DNA of 64,000 nt from Formicarius rufipectus (taxonomy: Eukaryota > Chordata > Aves > Passeriformes > Formicariidae): the NCBI GenBank assembly GCA_013399695.1, contig VXAU01001096.1:217884-281883 (forward strand), in the 5' to 3' direction. The position numbers were made by a program, and so were the translations under genes. A model generated the notes under the pieces. That model saw nothing but the letters and a program-made list of their open reading frames with translations, had not been told where the DNA came from and did no database searches. Shown piece by piece: positions 41,201-53,200 of this stretch. Within the stretch, counting starts at the first letter, position 1, and the number at the start of each line of letters is the position of its first letter.

Positions 41201-44200
41201 CTGCAACCACTGCTTCAGCTGGACATCCTCTTGAGTGCTCCCCAAGGGAATGTCCTGCTTTTTAATTAGCTATGTAAATAGGACTAAATGATCAGCATGA
41301 ATACATAGTCACCTATGTGGTAGGTGGTGAGCTATCTTTAATGCTGCTTTTGAACTCCAGAAAGCCAACAATAAACTTTAGGGGGAGAGTAGTGTGGCAG
41401 GTGAAAAAAGGGGATGGGAATAAGCAAAGCTGTGGGATCTTTTAAAGGAAGAACTGAAATAAGTTTTAAAGGTAGTTAAATGAGCACATGAGAAACCCCT
41501 TTGTGAGAAGCTGGAATTTTGTTTTCCTAAAGCTCCTCTGTACTTTGCAGTGATGTGGACTTCAAATGTTCCATCTGCTTCCATCGTTCATTCCTTGTCT
41601 CATATGAAAATGTATCATTTGTGAGGTCTGGTACTATTTGCTTCCTATCTGATTGTCATTTATTCTTTTCATTAGTGTAATTCAGTTCTGTTTATTCAAA
41701 TTAAAACAATTTGGAAAATACAGTAAGGTAAGAGTTTAAGGCACCTTTTTAGATGTCTGTTGAGATTTTGGTTTTGTTTATTAATACAGGTAACAGTTAT
41801 GTGAGGAAGTTGTCATTCCATGTCAGGAACTGTAATGACAAGAAGATTATTTTATTTCTTATTTTCATGTTTCTGTTGGTTTTTAAATTTCCTTATCTCC
41901 TTAAGACCTATTGCACTTGGCTCTTACTGCCTTCTGACGTGTTGCTTTCAGACACATATAATGTTTGGATATAAAAAAGTTGCTGAAATAGCATTTCATA
42001 TTTGAACTTTTTGCCAATGCTACTGTTAAAGCTTGAAATGAACTGCTCCAAATAGAAGGTTTGTTGAATTACTTTTGTTTTCCAAGATGTTGGGTTGGCA
42101 GTGTTAACAGCTAATAAAAGCTTGGTTCTTTTGTAGTGATAGTATTCTGGGAAAATGTGTGACTAAATTTCAACAGGCATCAGTCTCTCCTAATATTTTG
42201 GTACTTGCCTATTTGCTGAACTCTTTAGCTCAATTGTCAGGTTGGGTTACTGATGTGTGACCATCTTATTACCATGTAGGGAATAATAGAAAGGAGTGAA
42301 GAACACTTAGAAGGTTTGCAAAACTAAACCTAATTTAGTTGTGAAGAGATCAGGGTTAATATAACTGGAGGGGAAAAAATGAATGATACAAAGTGTGACA
42401 TAGCAAAGGCTTTTCAGAAGTTTTTCAGAACCAGCTGTACAAACAGTATTGATGCTGCCTTGGAGACTGTGAGATGAACTTTCTGGTGTCTCAAAGTCCC
42501 TTCTTATACCTATTTAATTTAAAAAAACCAGGTGGGGAAGGAAGCCAAGGAGCAACACAACATGCTTTTTCTTCTTTCTTCCCTTCAATTTTTTTTATTA
42601 GCACCTGCATTTCCAGAGATCTGATTTGACTGTTACTGAAGGCAGTGTCTATTATCAGTGACCACTAAAGGCTTTTTCTAGCAGAGGAAGGTTTCTTAAT
42701 CTTCTATCATGATCTTTCATCATCTTCCTCTCAATCCAAATTTGTAGCTTTTAAATGCCTTGTTTTTTTGTTTTCCCCACCACTTTTCCTGCCTCACAAC
42801 CTCACCAACGTGCTTGCCTTTCATCTTTGTGATCCTCTCTGTTGTGGGTTGGTGCCATCTGTTTCCTCAGAATTTTAAGATTTGCCAGGCAATTCCAGAA
42901 GTGTTATATATGATGCTAGAAGAGACGAAGCAGCCTGGCTGTTAAAAATGTGACTTTTATTGTTAACAGATTTTTTTTAACTCAAACAAAGAAATGCAAA
43001 TAGATAAGCCTTTCCTCCTGCACAGTTGTGTGGCTGCTTACATGTGTCAAATGCAGTTCACCTGTTTGATCAAGTGTTTGAGGTCCAGTGTGTGGGATTT
43101 AACTTCATACAGCTCACATGTACACTGGGTTTTCCTGATGATGGGATTCAGTTGTATATGAGCATCTGTTACATGTGAGCATATGTTATCGGAGAGATTG
43201 TTGTCGCACTTGCATTGCTAACATTGGGAAAAAAATCAACCAGAAGGGACTGTTGAGGTTAATACCACCAAATTATTGTAGCACCCATCTGCACATCCAG
43301 CCCATATATCAGTGGAAATTGAGAACCCCCTTTTGAACATCTTACTGGTGAATGTCAGTATCTTTACAATTCATTTACATAATCCTTTCTGTTGGGCAGA
43401 AACACATTGCATAATTATACTTGATTCTATCACCTTCCCTCAGTTCATGAATTCGTTTTCGCTGGTATTTTAATTCACTTGTGAACTTCCAGGTCTCTAA
43501 GAACTTTAGAGACCCACTGTTCAAAAGAAAAAGCTTGACATATTTTCTTTTCTGATCTTAGAAAAGTATTGCATAACTCATAATGTCCTTAAGCAAGTAT
43601 TGTTCTGAACTGCTGACTGCTTCAAGAATACAAATGAGTGTTCCAAGCTAGAAAGAAGATTCTGGTACTTAATAAATCAAGGAACTTCCCAGTCTTGTCA
43701 AATAAACTGTCCTTTACCCAGTCTAGCTCCAAAATTTCTACTCTGAAAATGTTAACTTCTTTATTTTTTTTTCTATAGAGGTAATGCTACTTTAAGACAT
43801 GCCTTTAAGATTTCCTTGAATTGTGCTGCTTTGATATTGTAGACATGTAATTGCATGAATAAGATAAATACCAACAGTGAAGCAAGAATGTTTTTTGAAA
43901 TCACAAAATGCTTTCTGTTGAGTCTTCCATAAAATATGATAATAGAAATAAATGGTGTTGCTTATTTCTGAATTTGAAATTACCTGAACAGGTTCACTTT
44001 TTGTTAAGATATGAAAAGAGTGTAGCTCTAGTCCTTTTGAGTCAGTGTTCTATGGATTCACAAATTTATTTTTTCCTAGGACTGACAACTATTTGATACA
44101 GTGCAGTTCCAATCCCATAATATAATAAAACAATGAGGGGGGGGGAAACAAACACAGAGAAGTTTTTTCATCATTTTGGTGTAGCTTTCTTTGAGATCAG

Positions 44201-47200
44201 TTAAAATCGGAGCAGTTAATTTGAGTGAGTTTTGATTTATTGTAACAAAGGGTAATCTTAGGTGCAGGCTTTGGGGAGTTCCAAAGGCATTAGTACTAAG
44301 TCTGCTTGATTGCATTGCAAGGTTTGGGGAGTTTGTTTTTCTGGTTTGTTGAAAGCTGAGAGTCCTGTTCTTCACCATGCAGTTGGTGAGTTAATAGCTT
44401 CAGGAGAGTTAACAGAGGGTAAAAAAGTTATCTGTTGTTCCGTTGTATTTGAGGCCATGCAGCTTGGGACTTAGTGGTTATGTAACTTTCTACCTGGCAC
44501 TTAAAGGAAGTTGCTAAGGATGGACAAACAGTAATGCAATGTTAATCCTTCTGGGAGCTGCACAACTGCTCAGTGCCTGCAACAATTTCACTTTCTGCCT
44601 AGGGAAATGTACTCATCCCTCCTTAAGGCAGCTGCGTTTTCCTTCCTACTGGAATGATCTAGGAGGTCCCTAGGAAAGAATCACTTGTGTTGAATTTAGA
44701 AATATTTCAGGACATGGTTTTCTGTGCAAAGTGATGTTCATATTTAGCACCAAAACCAGTATATGGAGAGCAGCTGCATTGGTGGGGAGTACAATTCTGG
44801 GAGCTCCCAACCTTTTCTCTTATGTCTTCTGTTGGATTTGCCCAGGAGAGAAAGTAATTTCATATACTAACTCTGGTAATTTCATTGTTTATATTAATGC
44901 AGTAATCTTTTTATTGACACTCAAATGTCTTAATTCAAGAATAATTTCTAAGTTGTTTGTTTTCTAAAATATTTACTCATACTGCTGACATTATAAAATT
45001 TACCTGATGAACCACTCCTGCTATTAAATCTGTCAGACTCCAAACTTTGACTTGTGAATGAGATGAGTATTTTTTTTATTAACTTGTTTCAAATGACATA
45101 TTCATATTTCACATCCTGTGTAAGCAACATAATAAAGTGTGCATTGACCTTCTGAAATTGCCACGCTGAATAACCATCAAGTTGTTGGGAAAAAGTAACA
45201 TTTTATCCAGTATTTATATTAATTTTCAAATTACATGTGTATATATACAAAATATAAGCAATAATGGTGAAAACACCTTCTTTGAGTGTTTAAATGTGAG
45301 GCAGTGTTTTTAAATCAAAGAAAACTGACTTGCCTGTCTCCCAATGTAAGCAGATTGCAGTAGTTTGCCCCTGGAATTTACAGACAATTGTGAATATATT
45401 TTCAGTGAAATTTTTTTTAGGGACTTCAATATTATGTGTATGAGTGCAAATATAGGATAAAAGCATTATTCTGCAGTGCAGTATAACCTAGAAGTGTTAT
45501 GGTACATGAATAGCAATAGGGTATTCTAAACTTTACAGAAGTCTGTGGTAGATTTCTGCCATCATGTACTGATCTTGCTTAGAGCCTAAAAGTTCACATT
45601 ATGCATATAAATCTTTGTCTTCTTCAAAGAAACACAGGAGTCATTTTTTCATCTCATACTGAAATAATACTTTTTAATTTAATTTTTAGATTGGTAGCAT
45701 TCTGTTGGAGAACCCTCTTTCAGATAAATTACTCTCAAAATGTGTTCATAGCTATACCTTGAGAAATGCTTTTTGGGAGTGTGTGGGCATTCTTCTAGAC
45801 AAGAACTTGCTACAAAAGGTCTGGCAGTGATTCTTTGCCACCACAATAAGTAATAAAATATGACTTAAGCAGTAACTAGAAAGCAGGAGGACTAATTTTA
45901 TTCTTGCTGCAAAGCCAGCTCTAGTATTAACTCTCACTGTTGCCTGCTTTGCAAGAAGCAGAGTCTCTCTCAGGGCTTGCCAGCCATCTCACGGTGACTG
46001 AATAGTTGTTCACACAAACAGCTCCTACTGAATTCATGTTAAACATAAATTGCAAAGCAGTTCATCACAGCCCTTGAAATTTTTTAATCCCTCTAGTGAG
46101 ATACTCATGTAGTTGCTTTTTTGTGGCTTCGTTGTTTGTGGAAGAAAAAGATGCAGGTGTAGGTGTGTGGTGTCTGAGATGGTGTTTCTTCAGGGCTTGA
46201 GGAGGAAGCTGCTTGGGTGGAAGAGAGGTTACTACCAGTGCCTGTGCTGAAGGAGGGGGAGCCTTGCTCTGAGTAGCCCGGGGCCACTCAGAGGTGATGG
46301 CCAGAGGACTGGTCAGCAGGTGAATAGTTCTCCAATAGCCACAACTGATCTGTCATGTAATTGCTGGCCAAAGAACAGCAGACAGGGAATGCTGAGGGGT
46401 ATGGTGAGACACCTGGGTGTGTGGGGCAGGACTGGAAGCCATGCCAGTTTTGGAAATAAGAGATGGGATTGGGAAAGAGAAAGAACATTAAAAGTATTGC
46501 AATGAAGAGCGAAAGAAACAAAACAAGGCTCTGTTACCTATTACCTCACTTCTGTTGAAAACCCCTGCCTGATATTTAGCCTTCCACATTTGATTATCTT
46601 GGAAGGACAGTTGTCTTTTGTGGTAGATTGAAGACCCTTTGTAGAAGACATGTGTTTTCCAGATTATTTTCTGACTTTCTAAAATGTCAGATCATAAAAA
46701 TGCTAGTTTTTGCATTTCCTATTATATCATACGCTTCTGCACTTGTCCAGCATTGTGGCTTTTGCCACTGATGCATGTTTACTGAAAGGCTGTGTTAATT
46801 CTGGTAGTTATAACGGCATTTTTGTCTGGTTTTATTCACCTAAACATACTGGCTATTGAGTTCATATTGTTTTGGTAGAAATTTAGTAGTTACAGATGGT
46901 TAATTATTTAAGTTGAAACATAATTGGAAAATATGTTCTCCACAACTAATTAATAACATGCAAAATTCATTCTTTTAATTCCGATTACTGTTGGTAATGT
47001 TTATTGGCTCTTAAAACCATAATCCTAAATTATTATTTTATGGTACTGTCTGATATGCCTGATTTTTTTTAATACCATTGCTATGTAGAAAACTTGCACA
47101 GCAGGTATGTACCTTTTTGGTTGTGTTTTTTGTTGTTTTTTTTTTTCTTTTTTCTTTTTTCCCCCGGCTGTATCATCTTCAGCTTTTTTCTCTTGTCTTG

Positions 47201-50200
47201 GGTTGTTTGAATTTCATCTTGCACTTTTTTATTGTCTTTTCCTTCTTTATGGTGGGAGGGGAAAAAGAAAAGTAGTAGAAGCTACATTTTTATTGCTTTT
47301 GGAGCTAAATCTAATGACAGTTGTACCGACAATTTTCTTCTGTGTTTACATGCAGCCAGGAGCTATGGGCGGAGAAGAGGTAAAAGTATTTACTAAATGT
47401 TTTGTTTGATGAATAGTGGGAGAAATAAATATTTTGTTTTCTTACGATGATAATGATTTTAACATTATTTTGTTGATAAATTGCTTCATATAAATCAGTC
47501 TCATATTCATTTGCAAAACTGCTCCCTTTCAATAGCATCTTAAAGCTATGATGATCTTGAGCTGGTGACTTCAAGTGTGTTGCTGTTACTGGTGAACTGA
47601 AGGATGACTGGATGTAAAGGGTCTTTCATGATGTGTATTTGTGATGTGAAATGCATAGCATTCAAAAAAAATTATGTTTGGTGTTTGTTTTCTTTGTAGA
47701 AGTGCAATGTTTAATGCTTTGTACATTTCAAAATTACTTTTTTTCGATGAAACAGCTTCCACCAAGTATTACACTTGACTATTACAGTGACTTGCCTGAG
47801 GTAGAACATGTGTGAATAACAATACTACAGTGAATGTTGATAATAACTAAAAAAAGATACAATGTTTGAGCACTTTTTAACTTTCACTTATTTCATCTTA
47901 GAAAACCCTTTAAAAATAAAAGCAAAACAAAAACATTTTACATATGTACAGTGTTGCATATGAGTTTATTCTGAGAGGTTAAAACACAAGGATAATAGCA
48001 AACTTGCTGAACACCCAGAAAGCCCTAATGCAGCTTACATTTATGTATTGTGCTGAAACTTGCACAGACTGGTTTTTATTAAGGAAATAAGAGTGACAAT
48101 TGCAGCTTTTAACTATTAGAGTTAGGCAGTGCCTAAGGGGTACTTTAGCATTAAACTTAATTTTATCTTCCATGAAGTTCTCTGACAGCTATGCAGGTGA
48201 CATTGCTTCCTTTTCAAAATGTGGAATTTGCATCACATTTGTGAGAAGCTTGGAGACAGAATTAGCCATTGCAAAGGCCAGCAGTGTCCAAAGGAGCTTG
48301 TAATTTGCTTATATGTATGGATTGATGTAGTAGGCTGTACTAATACAGTTTCTAATAAAGTATCCAAGCTGATTTTATTTAACTCTGTCACTGGGTGTAT
48401 TGTCTATTTGATAGCTAAAGCAAAACCAAAAGTTTCCAGTTTTCCTCACAATCTTACCTTCCTATTTTTCCCCACATCCAGAGATAAGGCTACTCTTAAC
48501 AGCTATTGGAAGTATCCTAATCCTTTCTGGTGCTCTCATGGTACTGAAACAAATTGGGAAGTATGGGGAGTATATAATGTAATATACTCTCTATGCATGT
48601 GAATACTGTTTAATTTCATTTTAAGGCTCTGACAAGAGTTTCTAGATTGATCAAATGGCACCAGAGTAGGAAAGGACGTAGGAATCAGTAGGACACTATA
48701 AACTACTTGCAACTCATGTTTACTTGTAGAAGCCAAATATAGCAATGTGGCAGTAATTGTGATGAATACAGTGTAGGCTCTTTTATGTGAATTGTAGTAA
48801 AGACAAAACAGGGCAACCAAGTTCTGAATATACTGGACATTCAGAACTTTTTTTTTTCACTCTACCAAAAAGCATGTTTCACTCCAAAACACTTCTTTCC
48901 TGTGTTAAATGCAAGCTTTTCTATACTAACAAGTAGATTTGTGTGTGTCTCGTCGTTAACACGCATTCATGCAATATAGAAGTCTGTGATGTTCGTGCTT
49001 TCTCATTACCTTGACTTCTATAATGTTGTTTTTGAGCTTTCTTAACCTTAAGAAGCGTGAAATTCTACAGCGGTCTGTTAAGGAATGATGTGTTGGTTGT
49101 CAAATATTCTCATATATCCCTGTCTATTACTGTTTTCACCATTTGCATTGTGGTAATACGCAGAGTAACCAGAGGCAAATTTGTGCAAGGACTCATTTCT
49201 TGTTTGTTATACTTGGATATTTTAATTAGTGTCTGATTCTGTTGCTGGAACTAAGCAGCTTCAGTCAGAAAAGGTTTTGTCAGAGGTTCTTGGAGCTTGC
49301 CATAAGCTGTCAGTTCTCTACTTGATCCTCCATTTTCTTTGAGTAAAGAGGCGAGCATTTCTTTGTAGGTACTGTATTTAGGGCTGTTGAATCATGTTCG
49401 TGGTACCTTGTTTTTAACTTTTACAACCAGTTTTTCAGGTACAGATGTAAGCACAGCTATGGGAAATCAGCCCAAACTATTTTGCTGCACTGACAACTCA
49501 GAGGTGCCTGGGGAAGGGTACAGGAGTATATTAAAAAGCAGTGCAGTTAGTGATGCTTTCCCACAATGTTCTCCCAGAAATTTGCCCCAGGGGTTTACTG
49601 AGGTGATGTCTCAATATTTATTGCTTTAGAATGCGTTTTTCTCCTGTTGTTACTCATTCTGTTTTCTAAGCCTACATAAACTTTTAAAGATCCCAAAAAG
49701 CCTGTGGCAAGGGGTTCCAAAGTTTGCCTTGCTTTTCAGCCTTGCCATGGACTGATTGTGTTCAATGCACTTTATTTTTAGCCTTACTGGGTGAGACAGT
49801 GAACAGTCATTCCCTATTCCCTTGTCTGTACGCTTTCCATAAATTTAACTCTATACTTAACTCTAAAGTTTTAGAACATCGTTTGCACTTATGTGAGTAC
49901 AGTGCTTGTAGACTGTTAAGCATCCAACATAAGAGGTGATACCTTGATTTCTAAGCAGCTGTGGATTGTTATTATTTCCTCCAGAGCTCAGCACTGTCTC
50001 TTCTGCAGACCTGTATTTTGGTTGAACACCTTGTTCTAGTATCTATTAATTTGATATGTCAGCTTCCACTAATAGAGAATGCTTGCTTCACTTTTTACAA
50101 GAAGGTACACTGGTGTGCAGAAATTAAAATATTATTGAACTCCTTAGTAATATCAGCCTCTCACAGATATTTTCAAATTTCCTGCTTTTCAATGGGTTTT

Positions 50201-53200
50201 CTGATTTGATATTTTTACACAATTGTAGTATTCCTATTTTTTTCTCTCATGCACATGTTCTCTTTTATGTTGAAATGCCTGTATTTACACATGTGCATGA
50301 CCTGTTTGTCCATTCATGGAGTATTTTGTCAATAGTCTTTCCTGCGTTATGCTCTAAACCCACAATTTCTGACAACAAGACTTTGAAGAGTCACACCTCT
50401 AAATCCTGCTCATGGCATTTACCCTGTTTTTTATGTTAATGTATTAAAGTGCAGTAGGATGTTTTTGCTTTGGTGGCTGTTTGTGTCTGTGATCCCTGTC
50501 AATGTTTAATATGCAATATATTTTTTCTAAAAAAGACTTTTCTAATGCCTGGTGTTCATAAAAAATTCAGGCCAGTGTTCTGTGTCAGTCAGAACATCTT
50601 TCCTGGTTTTTGTTATTTAGCTTGTTTTCTATATATAGGATCATTGCTTCTGTCCTGTACTACTGGAGACTATTACTGATATTTTCAGTATATATATTTT
50701 TCTGACTAGTGTCCCTCTGTCTTGATTTTCCTCATTGCCCATTTTTATTTCCTGTACTTCCCTGTGCTGTTAGTACCAGTATGGTATTAATCTTTAGGTC
50801 TTGCTGGAGGTCAGTTTCATGTGATCCATTACCTTTGAATTTGTGTGCCTTCTTATTTGTATTTGTAACTAACCCCCTTAATAAACTGTTTATATCAAGT
50901 AATTATAATTCCATCCCTAGGAACAATCCTTCATGAAATGAGTGGACAATTAGTCTTTTCAGAGTTGAGATGGGGTTCCCATCTCTTTATATTGCAGGAT
51001 TTTATTTTTAACTCAGGTATAGGGAATTAATAAATTCTAAAGTTGGCATGTTCTACAGTGTTGCTTATATGGAGAGGGCTTTTTATTTTATTTTCTTTGT
51101 TAATAAATCTGTTCTTAAGATAATGTGTATATACTTTTGTAGTAATAGCAACAAATGAAATGCATCAATTATTATAAATAAATTCTTTATTTTTCAATAA
51201 CAGACTGATTAGCAGCCATTTATGTTCATTTTGCCCATTCCTTTCTGAAAGGATGTTTTAAGACTGATTAACAAAGAGTCTGACAGGCTGTTCCAGCCAA
51301 CAACTTTTTTCTTCAAGCAAGTTCTTTGTGATTTATTTAACAAGAATTTTTTTTTCTTGTTAGCGAAGTTTCTTCACTATGTGCTTAATATCCACAATCC
51401 AAAGCTTTTCCATGTTTACTTTGTTGTTTGCCCCTCTACTCAGTGTGGGCCTTTGTTCCCTAAAGAAGGATGTGCTGCAGCCCTTGTTGTTAGGACCCTG
51501 TAAGCACTCTGAAGTGTGCAGTGGTTTAAGGGATCTGCCTTCAAGATCTGTTATGGAAAGTGTAAATCTCTAAGAGTTGGTTTGAAATGTAAATGTTGCA
51601 AAGGTTCTTTCAACAGCTGTGACACACAATTTCATCAGATAACTTGTTGTTTTCCATTGCTAGCCATTTACAAGGGTTTATTTTAAAGTTAAATTAGGTT
51701 TATTGTCTTATAAGAGTAATATACCCTTGGAAAAGTAGAAGCAAAACTAATGAACATCATGTGGACAACTGGACCACTTACTTGGACCCTTTAATCCAAA
51801 TTCTGTTGCAGTAAAACAGTAGAAAGAAGAGCTAATGTTTTTTACTAAAATACTCAGTTCTCCAGGAAACAGTGTTAATTATAGCTACTACAAAATCTGT
51901 TCCAGGTCGGTCTTCACTCTTTCCCTTTGAGGATGGCTTCCTAGACGACAGTCACGGCGACCAGTCATTGTCGTCGGGTCTCAGCTCTCCAACGCGCTGT
52001 CAAAACGGGGAAAGAGTGGAACGCTATTCTAGAAAGGTGTTTGTGGGAGGTCTTCCTCCTGACATTGACGAAGGTACTGTGAATGAGTTACTTTGGTGAG
52101 ATGTGGGCCTTGGCTTTCATATGATTGTATAAAAAAGGTCAGGTTTACATAGAACCAAATGTATTTTTGCTTGTAGTACCTGTGGCATTATTTAAGACAA
52201 ACACACACTACCACCACTTGCAACACCTGAGAATTCACTCAACATTTTTTTGTACTGTAGATCAGAAGAGATGGAGAGAGAAGTGGCTGCATAGCAGGTC
52301 TTGTGAAGACCTAGCATGTCTTCCCACAGCTGTAAAGTGGGAAAGCTAAAAATGGGAACTTAGTGGGTACTCTCTCTCATCCATAGTCTTTTCCTATTCT
52401 TGGATGTGGTTGACTTTAAGGACCTTGTTAATACAGTCCTTGCCAAAATACACTGGTCTTTAATTAATCAGATCTTATACCCAGCATATGTAAAGGATTC
52501 AGATGACAAATGTAGGACAATAATATGGTTGCAAAATAATAACCATCTTAATAGAGGTGGTGAGGGTTTTCCTCAATCAGTATCTGCTCTACTTGTATGT
52601 GCCCCCACAAACCCTTACTCCCAAACCAAAATCTTGTCAGTTTTTGATGTATTTTCCATATTGTAGCTGGAATCCATCACTATCTAGCTTCAATGGGCAT
52701 ACATAGGGAATTTGAGGATGCCTTATAGTAAAAATAGAGGGATCTCTAAATCTGATCTACTAAATTGGAGCTTAAACCATTAAACCGAGGTTTTAATAAA
52801 GAAATACTATGAGTTGGCCAACCAGTGGTTTGCAAACAGCTCAAATGTGGTTCCCATGTCACATCATGAGTTGCAGGGCTGTTGATACAGGGTCTGATGG
52901 GCAATCTGAATCTCCAGCTGTACGAAGGAACAGGCCAACAGGTACATCTGTTTGCTGGGTCACTCAGAATTAAAATATATGCCCAACCTGTCTTGTGAGG
53001 AAGTAACACAGCCACCTGGGAGCTGTCACCCTCTTTCATGACAGGTCTCCTTCAGTAACCCGTGTTCCTTCAGCTCCTCGGGTATGCAATGTATGTTTTG
53101 TGTCTCCAGTGGCTTGAAAAATCCAGCGTGCAACTCATGGGGTCAGAGAAACTGGATGCATCTCAATCAGCAGTCCAAAAATTGGAAAACCCTTTTCTCC

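Larger units (their letters stand above)
37796..47355 (+). other. CPEB3: CPEB3 intron, 9.6 kb
   Basis: It begins GTAAGTA and ends TACATGCAG. It contains a GT/TA run at 39712, an imperfect 17-bp duplication near 43158-43190, a GC-richer block around 46130-46470 and a strong pyrimidine tract before the microexon. No coding exon was seen, and the open frames are short and featureless. Confidence 0.9.

Noticed and set aside
47089..47104. Possible 16-nt exon between TATGTAG and a perfect CAG|GTATGT donor.
   Set aside because: Sixteen bases would break the frame between the 57-nt and 24-nt exons, no CPEB family member has such a segment, and the acceptor tract is separated from the AG by purine-containing sequence.
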